DNA of 6,364 bases from JAIVJN01 sp036732565 (GTDB taxonomy: Bacteria; Acidobacteriota; Vicinamibacteria; Vicinamibacterales; UBA2999), in assembly GCA_036732565.1 (NCBI GenBank), contig DAINCF010000425.1, positions 1-6,364 on the forward strand, in the 5' to 3' direction. A program made the translations under genes and the position numbers. This document shows positions 1-6,033 of the stretch, in pieces. Under the pieces are notes generated by a model. The model worked only from the letters and a program-made list of their open reading frames with translations, was not told the origin of the DNA and made no database searches. Within the stretch, counting starts at the first letter, position 1. Each line of letters begins with the position of its first letter.

Positions 1-192
1 GACCCGGCCGGCCGATGGCTGCAACAGGGTTGCGAGGATCGCCAGGAGCGTCGACTTCCCCGCGCCGTTCGGCCCCAGCAGGCCGACGATGTCTCCAGCG
101 TGGCAATCGAAGCTGACGCCGGCCAGGGCTTTGCGGCGGCCAAACCACCGCCCGACGTCGGTCACGGTCACGCGGGTGAAGTCAGCTGTCAC
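1..192 (-). CDS. ccmA: ABC transporter ATP-binding protein, probable heme exporter subunit CcmA (5' part only)
   Basis: This is the first 64 codons of an ABC ATPase; the rest lies beyond position 1. The translation has an aromatic-containing stretch near residues 15-17 (RWF), as expected for the A-loop region, followed by RKALAGVSF. A perfect Walker A, GPNGAGKST, lies at residues 40-48. The Q-loop, signature and Walker B motifs are outside the window. The start is GTG at 192-190; it overlaps the TGA stop of the upstream gene by 4 bp (GTGA) and has GAAGG 9 nt upstream, which indicates translational coupling. CcmA powers the CcmABCD complex, which releases heme-loaded CcmE. The ABC ATPase family is certain. 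The ccmA assignment rests on the neighbouring ccmE and ccmFH and on the familiar LLAILATLL stretch after Walker A. A different ABC exporter remains possible until the following gene, expected to be ccmB, is seen. Confidence 0.75.
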   Translation of the reverse strand, partial: MTADFTRVTVTDVGRWFGRRKALAGVSFDCHAGDIVGLLGPNGAGKSTLLAILATLLQPSAGRV

Positions 193-1511
193 GCGGGCGC
201 GCCTTCGCGCCCCACGGCCGTCGAGACCCCGGGCGCGCGGCGCTCCATGTCGGTCATCACCTGCTCGAGCTCCAGGATGATCTCACCGCGACGATCGTGA
301 TAGAACGCCGGGTCCACAGCTCCACGCGCGTGCTTGCGCTCCAGCGCCACCAGCTCGCCGAACAGCGCTTCGCGTTGCGTGGCAGCCGGAGCGGCGGGCG
401 TCACGGCCGCAGGGCGCGAGGCGAAGGCTATCCACAGCCCAACCGCGAGGATGAGGAAGGCGAGGGCGATGCCGATGTCCCGCATCCACGTGCTGCGATT
501 CGGGAGGCCGGTCAACGTCAGCGTCATCGGCTGCCCCGGATTCAGCCGCGGGCCAACGCCCATCACGAACGTCTGACCGCTGGCCTGCCCTTCCTGCTGC
601 TGCGTCAATTGCGGCGACGACAGCGTCAGGGCGCCGACTTTCTCCACGGCCACGAACACGTCGTCCATCGCGACCGGCCAGGCCTGCTGAAACTCAACCG
701 AGCTGCCCCGCCACGGCAACCGATACGCAAGCTGCAGTGAGGTGCTGCCCGGCGGAAACGGTCCGGTGATAATCAGGTCCTCGTTGCGCATGGATCCGAG
801 CCGCGACGAGCCTTCGAGCAGCGACGCGTTACTCGCGTCGGCCGGCAGGTCGATTACGAGCGGCTCACCCGTATCGATCGGCGTACGCGCGTCGTTGACG
901 ACGTCCAGGATGTAGAACACCGTGAGCTCGTCATCCTGGAACTCGATGATGACGCGCGACTGGTTGCCAAGCACGACCACGCCGGGACGCGCGGGCTGTT
1001 TGGCCGCTTCGGCCGCGGAGGCTTCTTCGCGAGCAGCCGCAGCGGCGATGCCGGCGATCAGCGCGACCCGCGTGCCGCCTTGCGCGGCGACCTGAAACTC
1101 CTGCGACTCGAGTGCTTCGTCGTCGACGTCGGCCCGCACGCGGACCGTCTGACCCGGTGTCAGCCCGGTGAACTCCGCGCGACCCTGCGCGTCCGTGGTC
1201 GCTTTGCGTGAGCCCTGCGGGCCTTCGAGCGAGACCGGATGATTCGGCACGTTGTTGCCGATACGCTCGCGGAACAGTCGAACCGTGACCGTGCCGGTGG
1301 CGAGCTCTGGTGTGTTCAGCGGCACGCCGTGGACCTGACTGGCCTGCGGCATGTTCTGCGCGGATGCGAGAGGAGCCAGCATGCATACGATCGCAAAGAT
1401 GCACGCCGTCCGGCGTGTGGCAGGCCTAAAGGCCTGCGCTACGTACGACGCGGACAGGGTCGAGAGAGCGTACGTAGCGCAGGCCTTCAGGCCTGCCATC
1501 GGGCGGCTCAT
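189..1511 (-). CDS. Secreted/membrane-anchored beta-rich protein in the ccm operon, unknown function
   Basis: A 440-residue protein of no family I can name. The start is ATG at 1511-1509, in a 4-bp ATGA overlap with the upstream stop, with GGAGG 7 nt upstream; an in-frame start at 1538 is less likely. Residues 6-31 are encoded by a palindromic repeat (1419-1497), followed by a signal peptide: TRR, hydrophobic core IFAIVCMLAPL, likely cleavage ASA|QN after residue 51. Residues about 72-150 look like a small beta-sandwich of the carboxypeptidase-regulatory/Ig-like type (TDAQGRAEFTGLTPGQ). Residues about 150-172 are Ala-rich, and 178-338 are beta-rich. One membrane helix follows at about 345-364. 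A cytoplasmic tail (380-419) carries LE-x5-G-x-[IV]-D-x-A-x-[FY], also found in the adjacent zinc-ribbon protein. It lies between ccmFH and ccmA genes, so a role in cytochrome c maturation or heme delivery is plausible, but this is inferred from context only. Confidence 0.88.
   Translation of the reverse strand: MSRPMAGLKACATYALSTLSASYVAQAFRPATRRTACIFAIVCMLAPLASAQNMPQASQVHGVPLNTPELATGTVTVRLFRERIGNNVPNHPVSLEGPQGSRKATTDAQGRAEFTGLTPGQTVRVRADVDDEALESQEFQVAAQGGTRVALIAGIAAAAAREEASAAEAAKQPARPGVVVLGNQSRVIIEFQDDELTVFYILDVVNDARTPIDTGEPLVIDLPADASNASLLEGSSRLGSMRNEDLIITGPFPPGSTSLQLAYRLPWRGSSVEFQQAWPVAMDDVFVAVEKVGALTLSSPQLTQQQEGQASGQTFVMGVGPRLNPGQPMTLTLTGLPNRSTWMRDIGIALAFLILAVGLWIAFASRPAAVTPAAPAATQREALFGELVALERKHARGAVDPAFYHDRRGEIILELEQVMTDMERRAPGVSTAVGREGAPA
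1419..1497. repeat. 79-bp inverted-repeat (BIME-like) palindromic element inside a coding sequence
   Basis: Two 29-bp arms (1419-1447 and 1469-1497) are inverted copies matching at 28 of 29 positions; the only difference is A versus G in the small loop. They are separated by a 21-bp spacer. Each arm is itself a hairpin: GCAGGCCT, a 2-nt loop, then AGGCCTGC (1420-1437 and 1479-1496), followed by a GCTACGTACG tail. The layout, two REP-like units head to head, is that of bacterial interspersed mosaic elements. It occupies codons 6-31 of the secreted-protein gene and is read in frame (GLKACATY...YVAQAFRP). Confidence 0.92.
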
Positions 1512-2149
1512 CGCGCGGCCTCCAGCTTCGTGCCGCACTCCTTGCAGAATCGCGCGTCCGGATCGTTACTCGTGCCACACGACGGACATGTGGCCACGGA
1601 CGGCGGCGGCGCCGGCTTCGTCTTGCCCGCGCCGCCCTTCGCGAGCCGTTCGGCGAGCTCACGCTCGATCCGATCGCGGTGGGCCACGCCGCCTTCGAGC
1701 TGCTGGATGAGGCCAACGGCGCGACGGCGCAGGCGCGCGCTCATCTCATCGAAGTCGGCCTGATCGATCTTGCCCATGCCGCGGTCGAATTCGAGATCCT
1801 TGATCGCGCGCAAGACCAGTGTCTTTTCACGCTCGATCGCGGCTCGCGCGCGGCCGGCCGGCGCATCCGGCGACAGAATCGCGGCGGGGCCGACGAACGG
1901 CACCAGCGTGCGATAGGTACCAAGGCCCGCCAGGCTGGCGGCGACGACAGTGAGGCTGAGCGTGATGATGGACGCCATCGACTGCCCGGTCGCCACGAGG
2001 ACCGCAGCCGTGGCCGCGAGCATGCCCGCCAGAAGGAAGAACTGCCAGGGTTTGAGCGCTTTATCGTCCGGGGGTACCGCGTGCGCCCCGCTGCCGGAGG
2101 GCACCGCTTCGGCGGTGCTGGCGGTATCAGTCGAGATCGCGGAGCTCAT
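1508..2149 (-). CDS. Two-helix membrane protein with CcmI-like helical segment and C-terminal zinc ribbon
   Basis: A 213-residue protein with a Ser/Ala/Pro-rich N-terminus of about 30 residues, two membrane helices (about 35-54 and 57-76), a charged cytoplasmic helical region (about 100-170) and a C-terminal zinc ribbon with Cys188, Cys191, Cys202 and Cys205 (CPSC...CKEC). The helical region includes DLEFDRGMGKIDQADF, a pattern I associate with zinc-ribbon proteins encoded beside ccm genes and which loosely resembles the linker of CcmI. No catalytic residues are visible. The start is ATG at 2149; it overlaps the end of ccmFH by 23 bp, has GAGG about 12 nt upstream, and the next in-frame Met is only at residue 43, inside the first helix. 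The stop overlaps the next start by 4 bp. The topology predicts that the ribbon is cytoplasmic, so it probably does not contact periplasmic apocytochrome directly. A role as a Ccm assembly or accessory factor is inferred from position alone. Confidence 0.88.
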   Translation of the reverse strand: MSSAISTDTASTAEAVPSGSGAHAVPPDDKALKPWQFFLLAGMLAATAAVLVATGQSMASIITLSLTVVAASLAGLGTYRTLVPFVGPAAILSPDAPAGRARAAIEREKTLVLRAIKDLEFDRGMGKIDQADFDEMSARLRRRAVGLIQQLEGGVAHRDRIERELAERLAKGGAGKTKPAPPPSVATCPSCGTSNDPDARFCKECGTKLEAAR

Positions 2150-4577
2150 CGTTCAGTCGCGCCTCGAGGTCGGGATCGGTGGTCGGCGCGGAGGGTGAGG
2201 CCGACCGGCGACGGTTCCATCGAGCGGCGGTGATGCCGACGTACACGATGCCGAGCGCGCCGAGCGTATAGGGCAGCATCCACGTCAGCACGCCGATGCC
2301 GTCGTTCGGCGGCTCGGCCAGGACGTGCGAGCCGCCCGCCTGCGCGACGTAGTGCGCCAGAATCTGCTCCTGGGTCTGCCCCTTCGCGATCATGCCTTCG
2401 ACTTCTTGCCCCACCATCGCGCAGTGACCACAGGTGCAATCCCCCACCGGCAGATGCGGACATCCGCACCAGCAGGCGAGCTTGCGAGTGATCACGCGCT
2501 CTTCATTCGAGCGCCGCACGATGCCCGACGATTCGACGTGCTGCGCGAACACCGTCCCTGGCATCAGCAGCAGCGCGAACAGGAGGAGCGCAGCCGTCGC
2601 CTCGGCGGGCAGGCGCGCCACGGCAAACGAGAAGACGCTGTCCGGCAGCAGCGCAATGCCAGTCCCGAGGGCGAGGATGCCGAAGCCGAGCCAGATCCAG
2701 TTGACGAGCGGATTGAGGTGCACTTCCATGCTCGCGGTCTGCTCTTTGACGTCGAACGCCGGCATGACGAGATAGAGATCCTGCGCGAACGACCGCAGGA
2801 TGGCCACCTCGCTCGTCGGCGAGTCCTCGTGCTTGCGGAAGAACCACTTCCCCGGCGTCATCTTGCCGACGTCCTGGCCGTCCTGGTCCAGCACCGTCAC
2901 ATGCGCCGTGACCATCTGCTTCTGGCCATCGTCGGTGACGCGCAGCGCGTCCATGCGGAGCGTGTAGCGATCGAAGACCTCCGTCTGCCCGGGCGCCAGG
3001 ATGACCTGCTGATCGCGGCTGATGCCCTCACCGGCAAAGCCCAGAAAGATGAGGACGATGCCCAGATGCACGGTGTAGCCGCCGTAGCGCCGCTTGTTGC
3101 GGCCGACCAGCCCGACGAGCGCGGTGAAGAGATCGGTGCCGGTCGATCGTTGTCTAACGATGGCGCCGCGCACGAACTCCTGCGCGATGGTGCCGAAGAC
3201 GAAGCCGCACAGCGCGAAGCAGATCCCCGAGCTCCATATCCGCACGCCCAGCGCCACGACGATGCCCCCGGCGAGCAAGCCGGAGGTCAGCGGCACGATC
3301 AGCTGCTGAATCAGATTCACCGCTGACGATTTGCGCCACGCCATCAGCGGCCCGATCCCGGTCAGCGCCAGCAGCATCAGACCGATCGGCGTCATCCACC
3401 TGTTGAAGAACGGCGGGCCCACCGTGAGGCGCTCGCCGGCGATCGATTCGCTCAACGTCGGGAACATCGTGGCGAAGAGCACGAACAGCCCCGAGAACAG
3501 CAGAATCCAGTTGTTGGCGAGGAACGCCGCTTCGCGCGACATCCACGAATCCAGCTCGTTGCGCGCCTTGAGCAGCGGCAGGCGGTAAATGACCAGGCCG
3601 AAGCTGACGATGAGCGTGCCGATCATGAAGATCGTGAACAACAGCGACAGCTCGCGGTCTTCGCCGAACGCATGGACCGATTGCACGATGCCCGAGCGCG
3701 TCATGAACGTGGCGAACAACGTCATGATGAACGTGATGATGACCAGCGTGACGTTCCAGACGCGCAGCATGCCGCGCTTCTCCTGGACCATCACCGAGTG
3801 CAAGAACGCTGTGGCCGTGAACCAGGGCAACGCGCCCGCGTTCTCGACCGGATCCCACGCCCAGAACCCGCCCCAGCCCAGTTCCTCGTACGCCCAGATC
3901 ATGCCGAGCGTCAGCCCCAACGACAGGAAGAACCACGAGAACATCGTCCAGCGACGCACCGCGCGCAGCCACGAGTCGTCGAGGTGTCCGGTGATCAGCG
4001 CCGCCATGCCGAAGGCGAACGGGATGGTCAACCCGACGAACCCGAGGTACATCGTCGGCGGATGGATCGCCATGTAGAAGTTCTGCAGCAGCGGGTTCAA
4101 CCCGCGTCCATCCGCGTGCGACTCCGTCAGATAGGTATCGAACGGGTTGTTGTGCACGGTCATGAGGAAGAGAAAGAACATCTCCACCACGGCCGTGACG
4201 GCGACGACATAGGGGATGAGCTCGCGATGGCGCTCGCGGTTGACCTTCACCGCCACCGCGCCGAAGCACGACAGCAGGAAGACCCAGAACATGATCGAGC
4301 CCTGGAGCCCGCCCCAGTACGCGGTGATCCTGTAGAACAGCGGCTGCGTGCTGTCGGAATAGCGCTGGACGTACTTGATGGAATAGTCGCCGGAGACGAA
4401 CGCGTAGATGATGATCCCCGACGCCACCGTCATCAGCGCGGTCACCAGGTAGAAGGCGCCGATGCCACTCTCGACGAGGCGGCTACTTCCTCGCCGCGCG
4501 CCGACAACGGATGCGGCGGCCGCGTAGGCGGCCGCGATGAGTGAGAGTAGAAGGACGAACGCGCCGAGTGATGCCAT
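2127..4577 (-). CDS. ccmF: Cytochrome c heme lyase CcmF fused to CcmH thiol-reductase domain
   Basis: An 816-residue fusion. Residues 1 to about 650 are a full-length CcmF, a polytopic inner-membrane protein that ligates heme from CcmE to apocytochrome c. It has the tryptophan-rich WWD signature (GWGGFWAWDPVENA, 234-247) and four histidines, His172, His260, His302 and His504, which by position match the conserved E. coli set 173, 261, 303 and 491 (two periplasmic and two transmembrane ligands). A hydrophobic segment (about 660-679) ending VFA|QH looks like a former CcmH signal peptide. Residues about 680-790 are a CcmH domain: NEERVITRKLACWCGC, six Cys in all (702, 704, 706, 714, 716, 719), and a membrane helix at about 763-784. 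The C-terminus is charged. CcmH normally reduces or presents the apocytochrome CxxCH thiols to CcmF, so the fusion ties partner proteins together. The start is ATG at 4577; no good ribosome site is visible. I see no break that would suggest a sequencing fusion. Confidence 0.96.
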   Translation of the reverse strand: MASLGAFVLLLSLIAAAYAAAASVVGARRGSSRLVESGIGAFYLVTALMTVASGIIIYAFVSGDYSIKYVQRYSDSTQPLFYRITAYWGGLQGSIMFWVFLLSCFGAVAVKVNRERHRELIPYVVAVTAVVEMFFLFLMTVHNNPFDTYLTESHADGRGLNPLLQNFYMAIHPPTMYLGFVGLTIPFAFGMAALITGHLDDSWLRAVRRWTMFSWFFLSLGLTLGMIWAYEELGWGGFWAWDPVENAGALPWFTATAFLHSVMVQEKRGMLRVWNVTLVIITFIMTLFATFMTRSGIVQSVHAFGEDRELSLLFTIFMIGTLIVSFGLVIYRLPLLKARNELDSWMSREAAFLANNWILLFSGLFVLFATMFPTLSESIAGERLTVGPPFFNRWMTPIGLMLLALTGIGPLMAWRKSSAVNLIQQLIVPLTSGLLAGGIVVALGVRIWSSGICFALCGFVFGTIAQEFVRGAIVRQRSTGTDLFTALVGLVGRNKRRYGGYTVHLGIVLIFLGFAGEGISRDQQVILAPGQTEVFDRYTLRMDALRVTDDGQKQMVTAHVTVLDQDGQDVGKMTPGKWFFRKHEDSPTSEVAILRSFAQDLYLVMPAFDVKEQTASMEVHLNPLVNWIWLGFGILALGTGIALLPDSVFSFAVARLPAEATAALLLFALLLMPGTVFAQHVESSGIVRRSNEERVITRKLACWCGCPHLPVGDCTCGHCAMVGQEVEGMIAKGQTQEQILAHYVAQAGGSHVLAEPPNDGIGVLTWMLPYTLGALGIVYVGITAARWNRRRSASPSAPTTDPDLEARLNDELRDLD

Positions 4578-4652
4578 CAGAGGCTCGCGGCTTCGGACCC
4601 GAGGCTCGGGCCTCGTATGTAGCGGCCGGCCTTCAGGCCGGCCGACGACGGG
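4578..4652. other. 75-bp ccmE-ccmF intergenic region filled with hairpins
   Basis: The gap between the ccmE stop and the ccmF start is largely secondary structure. A hairpin CCCGA-GGC-TCGGG lies at 4598-4610, and the solo palindromic repeat lies at 4614-4645. I see no clear Shine-Dalgarno sequence or promoter for ccmF on the minus strand. The hairpins have no following T-run, so they do not look like an intrinsic terminator and could instead mark an mRNA processing or stabilising site. Confidence 0.6.
4614..4645. repeat. Solo copy of the palindromic repeat family
   Basis: CGTATGTAGCG followed by a perfect hairpin: CGGCCGGCCT, a TC loop, AGGCCGGCCG (4623-4644). It shares the CGTAyGTAGCG tail, the GGCCTTCAGGCC core and the orientation of the right-hand arm at 1469-1497, but its stem is longer and has CCGG in place of CAGG. 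Compensating changes on both stem sides keep pairing intact, which suggests the hairpin itself is conserved. There is no inverted partner nearby. Confidence 0.85.
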
Positions 4653-5078
4653 CTAGTACGTTCCGGCGGTTGCGCCGCCCGCGCCTGGCTTGGCTTCGTA
4701 CTTCGAAGGACACTTGGCCATCACGCCGTTCGGCGCAACGGCGAATCCTTCGGGCGACAACACGCCTTTCAACACAACCTCGGCATCTGGCTTGAACGTG
4801 TCCGGCACGATCCCCGTGTAGGTGGCGTCCACAACCTGTCCGTTGCTGTGCACTTTGAATCGATAGTCGAGCGAGCTGCGGCTCCGCAGGATCGAGTCCT
4901 TCACGATGAAGCCGTGAAGCTGGAGCTTCTTGCCGTACCAGGCGTCGGGCGCCGTCATCACCTCGTCCACGTGCTTGTAGTACTCGGTGCCTTCGGACAG
5001 CGAGCTGTACAGCAGGCCGCCGAACGCCAGGGCCAGGACGAGTCCCGTGATTCCGATTCTTGCGGCTTTCTGGCTCAT
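4653..5078 (-). CDS. ccmE: Cytochrome c maturation heme chaperone CcmE, Cys-type (CxxxY)
   Basis: A 141-residue membrane-anchored heme chaperone that receives heme in the periplasm and passes it to CcmF. A short basic N-terminus (SQKAAR) precedes one membrane anchor (about 8-26). The OB-fold follows, with family landmarks YTGIVPDTFKPDAEVVLKG (87-105) and AKCPSKYE (121-128). In classical CcmE the heme-binding residue is a His in an HxxxY motif; here the equivalent is Cys123 with Tyr127, the CxxxY variant known from Desulfovibrio and archaeal Ccm systems. I chose ATG 5078 because it gives a normal CcmE N-terminus. A GTG at 5117 is also in frame but would overlap the maf end, and neither has a strong ribosome site. 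It follows maf by 20 bp and precedes ccmFH by 75 bp. The C-terminal Gly/Ala tail is short and probably disordered. Confidence 0.95.
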   Translation of the reverse strand: MSQKAARIGITGLVLALAFGGLLYSSLSEGTEYYKHVDEVMTAPDAWYGKKLQLHGFIVKDSILRSRSSLDYRFKVHSNGQVVDATYTGIVPDTFKPDAEVVLKGVLSPEGFAVAPNGVMAKCPSKYEAKPGAGGATAGTY

Positions 5079-5098
5079 AACTCTGGGTGCTCTAGCTC

Positions 5099-5680
5099 TC
5101 AAGGATACTGCATCCACCCCGCGTCTACCAGCATCCGGTAGACCCGGGCGACTGGCAGCCCGACGACATTTGAATACATTCCGTCGATGCGCTCCACGAA
5201 GCGCGACGCCTGCCCTTGCACGGCGTAGGCGCCGGCCTTGTCCATGGGCTCGCCGCTCGCGACGTAGGCCGCGATCTCATCCTGCGAGAGCCGGGCGAAC
5301 CAGACGTCTGTCGACTCGAGCGCCACTCGAGTGGTCCCCTCGGCGACCACCGCCACGCCCGTGAGGACCGTATGCCGCGCCCCGTTCAACATCTGAAGCA
5401 TCCGCGTCGCGTCCTCGGCGTCCCGCGGCTTGCCAAGGATGTGCCCGTCGACGACGACAATCGTATCGGCCGCCAGCACCGTACGGTCGGGCTTGACGGC
5501 GCTCACTACCTCGGCCTTCGCCGTCGCCAGTCGCCGGACGTGCGCCTCGGGCAGCTCGTTCTCCCAGGGCGTTTCGTCGACGTCGGCGGCACACGCCTCG
5601 AACGGAATCCCCGCCGCGCGCAACAATTCCGCGCGCCTGGGTGAACCGCTCGCCAGAATGAGTGTAGGGTGATCGGGCAT
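5099..5680 (-). CDS. maf: Maf-family nucleoside triphosphate pyrophosphatase, YhdE-type (dTTP/UTP)
   Basis: A 193-residue cytoplasmic enzyme that hydrolyses non-canonical or excess nucleotides to monophosphate and pyrophosphate (house-cleaning). Family motifs occur in order: LILASGSPRRAELL (7-20), VDETPWE (34-40), AADTIVV (70-76) with the likely catalytic Asp72, GKPRDAEDA (83-91), SGEPMDKAGAYAVQG (142-156) and NVVGLP (171-176). SPRR, ADTIV, KPRDA and DKAGAY match the YhdE subgroup (dTTP, UTP and modified pyrimidines) better than YceF (7-methyl-GTP). Start at ATG 5680 gives the usual length of just under 200 residues; an in-frame start at 5746 adds 22 non-conserved residues and would overlap the divergent gene. 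It is the first visible gene of the minus-strand run and probably shares the transcript with ccmE, though no functional link to cytochrome maturation is evident. Confidence 0.95.
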   Translation of the reverse strand: MPDHPTLILASGSPRRAELLRAAGIPFEACAADVDETPWENELPEAHVRRLATAKAEVVSAVKPDRTVLAADTIVVVDGHILGKPRDAEDATRMLQMLNGARHTVLTGVAVVAEGTTRVALESTDVWFARLSQDEIAAYVASGEPMDKAGAYAVQGQASRFVERIDGMYSNVVGLPVARVYRMLVDAGWMQYP

Positions 5681-5733
5681 TGCCTGTTGTGATTTGAAGT
5701 GTACGTTTGTGATCGTATGTTTTCGGGCGGCCG
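5681..5733. promoter_or_regulatory. Divergent intergenic region, probable site of promoters for maf-ccm and DUF721 gene
   Basis: These 53 bp separate the divergent starts of maf and the DUF721 gene and are noticeably more AT-rich than the surrounding coding DNA. Minus-strand candidates for a -10 box include TACGAT and TACACT; on the plus strand TATGTT is possible. None has a convincing -35 partner at the proper spacing. The promoter role rests mainly on the divergent arrangement and base composition. The maf promoter here would be the natural origin of the whole minus-strand transcript. Confidence 0.4.
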
Positions 5734-6033
5734 ATGATTCCTGCACAGTCCGCGATCCCAGCTGTCCTGGCCGAAATCCTCCGCAAGGCGCCGCTCACGC
5801 CCGACAAGGTGAGCTTTGCCTGGCGCGTCGCGGTGGGACCAGCGGTGGCCCGCGTCAGCACGGTCCGCCTCGGCACCGATGGCATCCTACAGGTGACGGT
5901 GTCGGAAGAACACTGGGGCCCAGCCATTGCGAAATCCTCTACGCTGATTCTCAGACGCCTGGCCACACTCCTCAGCCCCGACCTCGTCACGCGCATCGAG
6001 ATCTCAGGGTCGCGTGGATCATCCAAGGTGTAA
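5734..6033 (+). CDS. DUF721 (DciA-like) domain protein
   Basis: A 99-residue protein consisting of a single DUF721 domain. The visible signature is LTPDKVSFAWRVAVGPAVAR (21-40), then a two-strand segment around GTDGILQVTVSEEHWGP (47-63) with a conserved-type Trp61, and the helix LILRRLATLL (71-80). The DUF721 superfamily includes DciA, the replicative helicase loader or operator of bacteria lacking DnaC/DnaI, but short DUF721 proteins of this kind are mostly uncharacterised, so that role is family inference. I used ATG 5734; a GGGCGG just upstream is only a weak ribosome-site candidate. The last Val codon and TAA stop (6028-6033) fall in the first unit of the downstream repeat cluster. It is divergent from maf and has no plus-strand partner before the thiolase. 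Confidence 0.85.
   Translation: MIPAQSAIPAVLAEILRKAPLTPDKVSFAWRVAVGPAVARVSTVRLGTDGILQVTVSEEHWGPAIAKSSTLILRRLATLLSPDLVTRIEISGSRGSSKV

Noticed and set aside
1512..1538. Upstream in-frame start (MRHEAGGRA...) for the secreted protein
   Set aside because: It lies wholly inside the end of the zinc-ribbon gene; ATG 1511 has GGAGG at proper spacing and the ATGA overlap typical of coupled genes.
2325..3326. Long plus-strand open frame of 333 codons opposite ccmFH
   Set aside because: It is antisense to an unmistakable CcmF-CcmH coding frame, its translation is Arg/Asp/His-rich low-complexity sequence typical of GC-rich shadow frames, and it shows no family motif.
3154..4269. 371-codon minus-strand open frame inside ccmFH
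   Set aside because: It lies out of frame within ccmFH; the WWD and His motifs of CcmF are in the other frame, and this one gives Arg/His-rich nonsense.
3672..4544. 290-codon plus-strand open frame opposite ccmFH
   Set aside because: It is an antisense shadow with extreme Arg/Glu/His content and no recognisable domain.
5079..5117. GTG start for ccmE at 5117, adding 13 residues
   Set aside because: It would overlap the end of maf by 19 bp, and the extra residues are not CcmE-like; ATG 5078 gives a standard short N-terminus before the anchor. It is not excluded, because neither start has a strong ribosome site.
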